A DNA stretch of 9,783 bases from NCBI RefSeq assembly GCF_030151805.1, contig NZ_JASLCN010000378.1, forward strand, positions 1 through 9,783, written 5' to 3'. Positions 5,088 to 9,783 of this stretch are shown here, in pieces (the stretch's first letter is position 1; every line of letters begins with the position of its first letter). A program made the position numbers and the translations under genes. The notes below the pieces were generated by a model, which saw only the letters and a program-made list of their open reading frames with translations, made no database searches and had not been told where the DNA came from. Origin of the DNA: Fluviicola sp. (GTDB lineage Bacteria > Bacteroidota > Bacteroidia > Flavobacteriales_D > Crocinitomicaceae).

Positions 5088-6620
5088 ATGGAAAATTATC
5101 TAGGACTGGGCGTCGGAATTATAGCAATCATAACCGCCTTTTTAGCACGATCAGCATTTTTTTTTAAAACAGCACTGAGCATTGGCATTTGTTGTTTGAT
5201 AGTTGCATTTACCAGTGGATTTGAAGAAGATCCTTCGTTGGATATGATCTGCTTTACGTTGATCGGAATCATCGGATTGGGTTATTTTATTTCCCTGCTT
5301 TCTGAAAAGATCAGAATGGTAGCTCCTTATTTTGTCGGGCTTCTGGCTTTGATCCCGATGGGAGCCAAAGCAACGTTTCAGGGTTTTGAAGTCGACTGGA
5401 CCTTTGAAGTAGCAGCATTTGCAATCATCGGATCGTTGATTCCGCTTCTGGCTAAGATCAAGGACTTTTTTGCGGTTCGCTGGTTCGGAGCTGACGGCTC
5501 GGAATTCAATTCGGCGGTTTCCTTGGTTTACCTGGGAATTTTCGTGTTTGCGGCTTCTTTTTTCGTTTCGACTTTCGGAGTGATTTTGTTGGCGACAGGC
5601 TATTTTGCTTCCAACCTGGCACTTCGGTCAAACAGCGGTTTACAATTAAGCATTTTGCTTTTCGCCGTAGCCTGGATCTTGTTCTCGCTGAATTCGTTGG
5701 AAGGAATTTCAGATTCTTTATTGAAAGGAAACCTTTGGATGGGAATTTTGGCAGGATTGGGTTCATTATGGGCTTGTAAATCCATCAAAAACACCTTTGT
5801 AAGTTTATTCGTTCCGGTTTTGATTTTAGGAGTATTGGTGAGTTTCGGTTTTATCAATGAAAACTTTGGAGGAACACCAACTCTGTTAGGAGCAATCATC
5901 GGATCTTCCATGGCGTTGGCCTTGATTGAACCGGCAGAACCGAATAAACCTTTCCGGGGAATGTTGTTGCCTTTGATTCTGATTGGTTTTACAAACCCGG
6001 TGGATTCTCTTTTTCAACCGGAAAAACTGAAAGTAGAAACCCTTTTGGATAACGGAAATGAGTCTTCAAATCAAACGGTAGAGAAGAAAGATGTCATGGA
6101 TATTCCTGCCATTGCATTGACTGACGGAGATGCGGGAGCCTGGAAAAGTGTTGCTGCCAATTCCAAACTGGAATTCGAAGTGGGACCTCCTGCAAGCAGA
6201 ACTGCCGGAGCAATCAAAGAATTCACCACAGAAGTTCAATTGGATAAAGCTGGGGTAATCAGAAGTCTCCAGGTGGAAATGAAGAGCGGAAGTCTAACGA
6301 CATTCAACGATATTCGCGATGAATCCGTTTTGAGCGATGAATTCATCAAATCCGAAAAACACCCGAAAATTACCTACACTTCTAAAAAGATCGAGAAAGT
6401 AGGCGAGGACTACCGGATTACCGGAGACCTGGAGTTTGTAGGTGCGAAAGTGGAAGTAACGGTCAACCTGCGTTTTGTTTCCAAAGTAGATAAAGATGGA
6501 AGCGAAATATTGGTATTCGTTGGTAAATCTGCGGTTGACAGAACAAAACACAATATGACATCTGATGCGAAGATCGGTGATTTGGTGGATGTAACTTTTG
6601 AAGTCGCATTGGCACGCTAA
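5088..6620 (+). CDS. Polytopic membrane protein with a C-terminal YceI-like domain
   Basis: 510 residues. Residues 1 to ~305 are strongly hydrophobic with roughly nine to eleven predicted membrane segments (for example 5-20, 24-43, 53-73, 106-122, 143-170, 185-200, 236-256, 264-281, 288-305). I recognise no named family for this part. A polar linker (~306-350) leads to a domain at ~351-510 that fits the YceI family of lipocalin-like, isoprenoid/lipid-binding proteins: 'WKSVAANSKLEFEV' for the opening strand, 'GAIKEF' (374-379), 'GSLTTFNDIRDESVLSDEFI' (401-420), 'EKHPKITYTS' (423-432), 'YRITGDLEFVGAKVEVTV' (442-459) and a closing 'GDLVDVTFEVAL'. YceI proteins are normally about 180-200 residues, secreted and stand-alone, so the membrane fusion is notable. 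The ATG at 5088 is chosen because the hydrophobic region begins there; a TTG at 5061 would only add nine unlikely residues. The YceI domain probably faces the periplasm, but topology was not computed. Binding of a quinone or other isoprenoid is a family-based guess. Confidence 0.85.
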   Translation: MENYLGLGVGIIAIITAFLARSAFFFKTALSIGICCLIVAFTSGFEEDPSLDMICFTLIGIIGLGYFISLLSEKIRMVAPYFVGLLALIPMGAKATFQGFEVDWTFEVAAFAIIGSLIPLLAKIKDFFAVRWFGADGSEFNSAVSLVYLGIFVFAASFFVSTFGVILLATGYFASNLALRSNSGLQLSILLFAVAWILFSLNSLEGISDSLLKGNLWMGILAGLGSLWACKSIKNTFVSLFVPVLILGVLVSFGFINENFGGTPTLLGAIIGSSMALALIEPAEPNKPFRGMLLPLILIGFTNPVDSLFQPEKLKVETLLDNGNESSNQTVEKKDVMDIPAIALTDGDAGAWKSVAANSKLEFEVGPPASRTAGAIKEFTTEVQLDKAGVIRSLQVEMKSGSLTTFNDIRDESVLSDEFIKSEKHPKITYTSKKIEKVGEDYRITGDLEFVGAKVEVTVNLRFVSKVDKDGSEILVFVGKSAVDRTKHNMTSDAKIGDLVDVTFEVALAR

Positions 6621-6679
6621 AATCTCATTTGTTGTTCATCAGAACAAAATTTAAAGACAGAAAGTTGTATTTTTCAGGC

Positions 6680-7552
6680 GTGAAAATACTTCTCTTCTGT
6701 CTTTTTTTTGTGGTTTTCAATGTTTCTGCCCAACCCGATTCTTCCTGGAATAAACGATCTTATTGGGTCGCGGGAACGAATGTTGCGCTCGGGGGAGGAA
6801 GTATCGCATTGCTTTCTGCGGTTTGGTACCAGGGATATCCGAAATCTTCTTTCCACACGTTTGACGATTCCAAAGAATGGATGTACATGGACAAGTTCGG
6901 GCATGCTTACACGGCATACCAGCTTTCCATGGCCGAGTACGCCGCGTGGCGATGGGCAAGAATGCCTCGGAAAAAAGCAGTTTGGCTTTCGGGAGGAATT
7001 GCCTGGACATATCAATTATCCGTAGAAGTGTTAGATGGATTTAGCGCTGAATGGGGATTTTCTGTTGCCGATTTAACCGCAAATACGGTAGGTTCTGCGT
7101 TATTCATCGGTCAGCAATTGGGTTGGGACGAACAGCGTTTCCAACTAAAATTCGGCTATAAATCCTCTCCTTACGCGAAAATTCGCCCGAATACCCTGGG
7201 ATCTAATTTTACGGAAAGATTGCTGAAAGATTACAACGCCCAGAGTTATTGGTTGTGTGTTGCCCCGGGAACATTTTTCAAAGAATCCTCATTCCCCAAG
7301 TGGATTCAAATTGGATTCGGTTACAGTATTGATGCGAAACTGCATGGATACGATAATTCCTACACGGATGTGAATTCGGGCAGAACGTACTTTGCGAAAC
7401 AGGAATATGCCATTTCACTGGATATTGATTGGTCGCAGCTTCCTATTAAGAAACCGTGGTTGAGAAAAGTATTGAAACCTCTGAATACGATCAAGATCCC
7501 GTTTCCGGCTGTTTTCTGGAGAAACGGAGTCTGTTATTTCGGGATGTTCTGA
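6680..7552 (+). CDS. Exported DUF2279-like protein with VanZ-like conserved residues
   Basis: 290 residues from the GTG at 6680, which gives a clean signal peptide (MKILLFCLFFVVFNVSAQ, cleaved at about residue 18). A TTG at 6629 would put 17 polar residues before it; no in-frame ATG exists until residues 68-70, inside the conserved domain, so the start must be non-ATG. Residues ~25-145 match the general pattern of DUF2279 (YfiM-like) proteins: 'DKFGHAYTAYQLSMAEYAAW' with D71, K72 and H75, then 'SVEVLDGFSAEWGFSVADLTANTVG' spanning 114-138. The set D-K-x-x-H, E116-x-x-D119 and D131-x-x-x-N135-x-x-G138 also recalls the VanZ-like superfamily. The rest (~150-290) is mixed polar and aromatic ('IQIGFGYSIDAKLHGYD') and could form envelope-associated strands. 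Function is unknown; location in the periplasm or envelope is inferred. It lies 59 nt after the YceI-fusion stop and 79 nt before the secreted hydrolase. No terminator is seen on either side, so co-transcription is plausible. Confidence 0.78.
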   Translation: MKILLFCLFFVVFNVSAQPDSSWNKRSYWVAGTNVALGGGSIALLSAVWYQGYPKSSFHTFDDSKEWMYMDKFGHAYTAYQLSMAEYAAWRWARMPRKKAVWLSGGIAWTYQLSVEVLDGFSAEWGFSVADLTANTVGSALFIGQQLGWDEQRFQLKFGYKSSPYAKIRPNTLGSNFTERLLKDYNAQSYWLCVAPGTFFKESSFPKWIQIGFGYSIDAKLHGYDNSYTDVNSGRTYFAKQEYAISLDIDWSQLPIKKPWLRKVLKPLNTIKIPFPAVFWRNGVCYFGMF

Positions 7553-7631
7553 TGTCTGGAAAAGAATGAAACTTCGCTTAAACTTTCTGTTGGAAACAAC
7601 ATCTAAATCATTGAAACCAATTGTTGAACTT

Positions 7632-8876
7632 ATGAAACTGAAGCTTATTCTATTCCTCTTTTTTCCTTTTTTGACGTTTGCCCAGTATTCCGACCCGAAT
7701 GTCGGGAAACCAACTTCAGGTTACGGATCTGACGGTGCATATACCGTTGTATCGGAATCATTTAATAACGTCAATTTTAACGGTGAAAATATCGTAATCT
7801 ATCATCCGGAGGAAATTACAACACCGGTTCCGACGATCTTTTATTCGCACGGATATGGCGGAAACAACCCGATTTACATCAAAGGATTGACAGATTTTGT
7901 GGCGAAAAAAGGATACGCACTGGTTTTTGTTCCTTACCAAACTTTGGGAGTTACGGTGTTGGATCGCTATGAAAATTTACTCCAGGGATTCCGGAAGGCA
8001 GCGCGCAATTATCCGGATATTATTGATACAACCAGGGCTGCTTTCATGGGGCATTCTTTCGGTGGCGGAGCCTCTTTCGGAAATTCATTCAAGTGTTTTA
8101 CTGAAAACAATTGGGGAAGTAACGGCCGTTTTATCTATGCTTCTGCTCAATGGTATTCATACAATATTACTCAGAATCAATTGCAGAATTTTCCTGCCGA
8201 TGTAAAACTGCTTACTGAAATCTACGAAAGCGATTCTACGAATGATCATCGTTTGGCAGCAGATATTTTCAGGAATATTTCCATTTCGAATTCAGAAAAA
8301 GACTTTTTGATTCTTCAGCGCGATACCGTGGGCGGATACATCTATCCCGCAGATCACAATACGCCGAATACCGTGATTGCATTGAATGCGCACGATTACT
8401 ACGGAATTTACCGTATTCTGGATGCTTTGGCAGATTATACGTGGAATGGAAATCAATCCGCTAAAAATGTGTGTTTAGGAAATGGATCTTCGGCTCAGGT
8501 TACGCTTCCTGCAGGATTGAAACCGATGATTCAGACAGATAATCCGCATATTACAAGATCAATGGACAGCTATCAGTTTCCCTGCGATTCGATGATCAAT
8601 TTGAGAATAAGCTACTGTGAACCGTTGAATGGAGTGGAACAAAATCAGCTCCGTTATTTGGATATTTTCCCTAATCCGGTTGAAAACCAGTTTCAATTGC
8701 AAACGGATTCAAAAGTGACTTTTGCGCAATTGCAGGATGTTTTTGGCCGGGAAATACCGCTTGAATTTCATGAAATTTCCGGGGGATATGTATTCGAAGT
8801 TGCTAATCTGACAAAAGGTGTTTACTTTTTACGGACAAATACCGGAACAAGTCAACTCATAAAAAATGCAGACTAA
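7632..8876 (+). CDS. Secreted alpha/beta-hydrolase with T9SS type A sorting domain
   Basis: 414 residues. Signal peptide at 1-18 (MKLKLILFLFFPFLTFAQ). The hydrolase region spans ~45-275: 'GENIVIYHPEE' as an early strand, 'PTIFYSHGYGG' (67-77) as the oxyanion-hole region, 'GYALVFVPYQ' (94-103) and the nucleophile elbow G140-H-S142-F-G144. D201 or D205 (in 'YESDSTNDH') is a plausible acid and H254 (in 'ALNAHDYYG') a plausible base; these two are guesses. The layout recalls chlorophyllase/PAF-acetylhydrolase/dienelactone-hydrolase-like enzymes, so an esterase or lipase is likely, but the substrate is unknown. Residues ~340-414 are a T9SS type A sorting domain ('LDIFPNPVENQFQL', 'DVFGREI', 'LTKGVYFLRTNTG', 'QLIKNAD'), so the enzyme should end up outside or on the cell surface. 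The frame is open to an ATG at 7566, but those 22 residues would bury the signal peptide, so 7632 is preferred. Its last 11 bp overlap the next gene. Confidence 0.88.
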   Translation: MKLKLILFLFFPFLTFAQYSDPNVGKPTSGYGSDGAYTVVSESFNNVNFNGENIVIYHPEEITTPVPTIFYSHGYGGNNPIYIKGLTDFVAKKGYALVFVPYQTLGVTVLDRYENLLQGFRKAARNYPDIIDTTRAAFMGHSFGGGASFGNSFKCFTENNWGSNGRFIYASAQWYSYNITQNQLQNFPADVKLLTEIYESDSTNDHRLAADIFRNISISNSEKDFLILQRDTVGGYIYPADHNTPNTVIALNAHDYYGIYRILDALADYTWNGNQSAKNVCLGNGSSAQVTLPAGLKPMIQTDNPHITRSMDSYQFPCDSMINLRISYCEPLNGVEQNQLRYLDIFPNPVENQFQLQTDSKVTFAQLQDVFGREIPLEFHEISGGYVFEVANLTKGVYFLRTNTGTSQLIKNAD

Positions 8877-9699
8877 ACTTTTTCAATTAGAAAGTCCCAA
8901 CGGAACGATCCGTGGAAAACTGGTGGATTGCGGGAGCAGTAGCTCCTGGGTGTTGATGGCCTGTGGTCACAATGGCTTTTATCATTTCGGGATGTTCCCT
9001 ACGATTCAGGAATCTCTGGCGGCAAGCGGTATTTCTTCCGTAGCGTTTAATTATACGCATTGTGGAATTTCTGATGACGGAGATTATTTCGACGACCTGG
9101 AAAGTTATAAAGCGAACAGCAGGCGATTGGAAGTAGAAGATTTGACGTTCATGGCTCAAAAAATGATGTCGGGTGAATGGATTTCACCTCCGGCACAAGT
9201 GTTTCTTTTTGGTCACAGCATGGGTGGTTTTTCCGCTGCATTTGCAAGTCGGCAAATTCAAAAAAGCGGAATTGCGCTTTCGGGAATAATTCTGTTGAAC
9301 TCGTTGCGAACGCTGAATACCCGTACTCCGGAAATCATGGAGGAATGGCAGAAGAACGGTGTTTATTTCAGGCCAAACATGCGCACCAGGCAGGAATTAC
9401 CGCAAGGTCCGGAGTTTTTGGCAGAAACATTAGCCAGTGATACGACCTGGAATATGCAGCCGCTTATTGAAAATATGGAAATTCCGTGTTTTGTAGCTCA
9501 CGCGGTGGACGATGAAGCCGTTCCATTCGAACATGGAAGAACGATTTTTTCCTGGGTGTATAAAAACAATCTGAAGAATGCCTTTCTCCCGGTTCCACAA
9601 GCAGGACACACCTTGAATACGACGCATCCGATGAAACGGGATTCGGAAGAATTGCAGTTTTTTTGCCGGCAGGTAGTTGACTGGATTGAGAAAATATAG
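8866..9699 (+). CDS. Cytoplasmic alpha/beta-hydrolase (serine hydrolase)
   Basis: 277 residues with no signal peptide or sorting domain, so cytoplasmic. The alpha/beta-hydrolase fold is indicated by 'SWVLMACGHNGF' (27-38, oxyanion region), 'GISSVAFNYTHCGISDD' (55-71), the nucleophile elbow G116-H-S118-M-G120-G121, an aspartate in 'AHAVDDEAVPFEHG' (D215 or D216) after the strand 'IPCFV', and H248 in 'PQAGHTL'. The order and spacing of Ser-Asp-His are canonical, so an active esterase/lipase/thioesterase-like enzyme is likely; the substrate is unknown. It has only weak similarity to its upstream neighbour beyond the fold motifs, so a recent duplication is not evident. The ATG at 8866 overlaps the neighbour's stop (8874-8876) in another frame, a typical arrangement for translational coupling. 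The full domain is present, and the gene ends 84 nt before the window's end, where no terminator is seen. Confidence 0.87.
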   Translation: MQTKLFQLESPNGTIRGKLVDCGSSSSWVLMACGHNGFYHFGMFPTIQESLAASGISSVAFNYTHCGISDDGDYFDDLESYKANSRRLEVEDLTFMAQKMMSGEWISPPAQVFLFGHSMGGFSAAFASRQIQKSGIALSGIILLNSLRTLNTRTPEIMEEWQKNGVYFRPNMRTRQELPQGPEFLAETLASDTTWNMQPLIENMEIPCFVAHAVDDEAVPFEHGRTIFSWVYKNNLKNAFLPVPQAGHTLNTTHPMKRDSEELQFFCRQVVDWIEKI

Positions 9700-9783
9700 A
9701 TAGGGGGACGCGATGTATCGGTAATAATGTAGAAAACTCACCAAGCTACATAAACATTAAAAAAACTATGTGACCTTCTGTGT
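9700..9783. other. Short trailing non-coding sequence
   Basis: These 84 nt follow the last gene. They contain a 6-bp inverted repeat (ATGTAG 9727-9732 and CTACAT 9746-9751, 13-nt loop) with no T-run after it. I see no gene start, terminator or RNA gene here. Confidence 0.4.

Noticed and set aside
5506..5911. Long antisense open frames opposite the membrane-protein gene
   Set aside because: They are shadows of the coding strand's codon bias, lie inside a well-supported gene and encode basic low-complexity peptides with no domain.
7566..7631. Earlier ATG for the secreted hydrolase
   Set aside because: It would add 22 polar residues before a clear signal peptide; the internal ATG at 7632 gives a normal export signal.
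9727..9751. Inverted repeat ATGTAG/CTACAT after the last gene as a terminator
   Set aside because: The stem is only 6 bp and AT-rich with a 13-nt loop, and no T-run follows.

Overview
The window looks like chromosomal DNA of a Bacteroidota bacterium, most likely a member of Flavobacteriia. Three encoded proteins end in C-terminal sorting domains of the type IX secretion system (T9SS), which is found in this phylum. Signal peptides end in the usual 'AQ'-type pattern, spacers are AT-rich, and Shine-Dalgarno sequences are weak or absent. Placement near Fluviicola/Crocinitomicaceae is only an impression. All supported genes are on the + strand.

Region 1 (1-2659) is a cell-surface or secreted block. 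It holds the 3' end of a protein with a type A T9SS sorting domain, a strong terminator, and then a 725-residue modular adhesin-like protein. That protein has a signal peptide, a jelly-roll-like N-terminus, six tandem Ig/PKD-like repeats each carrying one cysteine pair, and a gliding-motility-type (type B) C-terminal domain. A second strong terminator with a UUCG tetraloop closes the block.

Region 2 (2660-3151) is a gene-free stretch of about 490 bp. It contains degenerate CTTTGCG-type repeats: an imperfect 26-bp inverted repeat, a near-identical 34/35-nt direct repeat and a small perfect hairpin. It precedes, and probably contains the promoter for, the next genes.

Region 3 (3152-4944) is a tight two-gene polysaccharide unit: dTDP-glucose 4,6-dehydratase (rfbB/rmlB), then 2 nt later a PHP-family CpsB/CapC/YwqE-type tyrosine phosphatase. 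The other dTDP-rhamnose genes are not in the window.

Region 4 (5088-9699) holds four genes. First is a polytopic membrane protein fused to a C-terminal YceI-like lipocalin domain. Second is an exported DUF2279-like protein with a VanZ-like residue pattern and a non-ATG start. Third is a secreted alpha/beta hydrolase with a T9SS type A tail. Fourth is a cytoplasmic alpha/beta hydrolase whose start overlaps the third gene's stop by 11 bp. No strong terminator is visible between 2660 and the end of the window, so regions 3 and 4 could be partly co-transcribed, although the 143-nt gap at 4945-5087 may hold a second promoter.

I found no RNA gene, insertion sequence, CRISPR array or phage feature, and nothing that amounts to a clearly new multi-gene system. 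The most interesting items are the YceI fusion, the paired hydrolases with different cell locations, the cysteine-paired repeat adhesin and the repeat-rich spacer.
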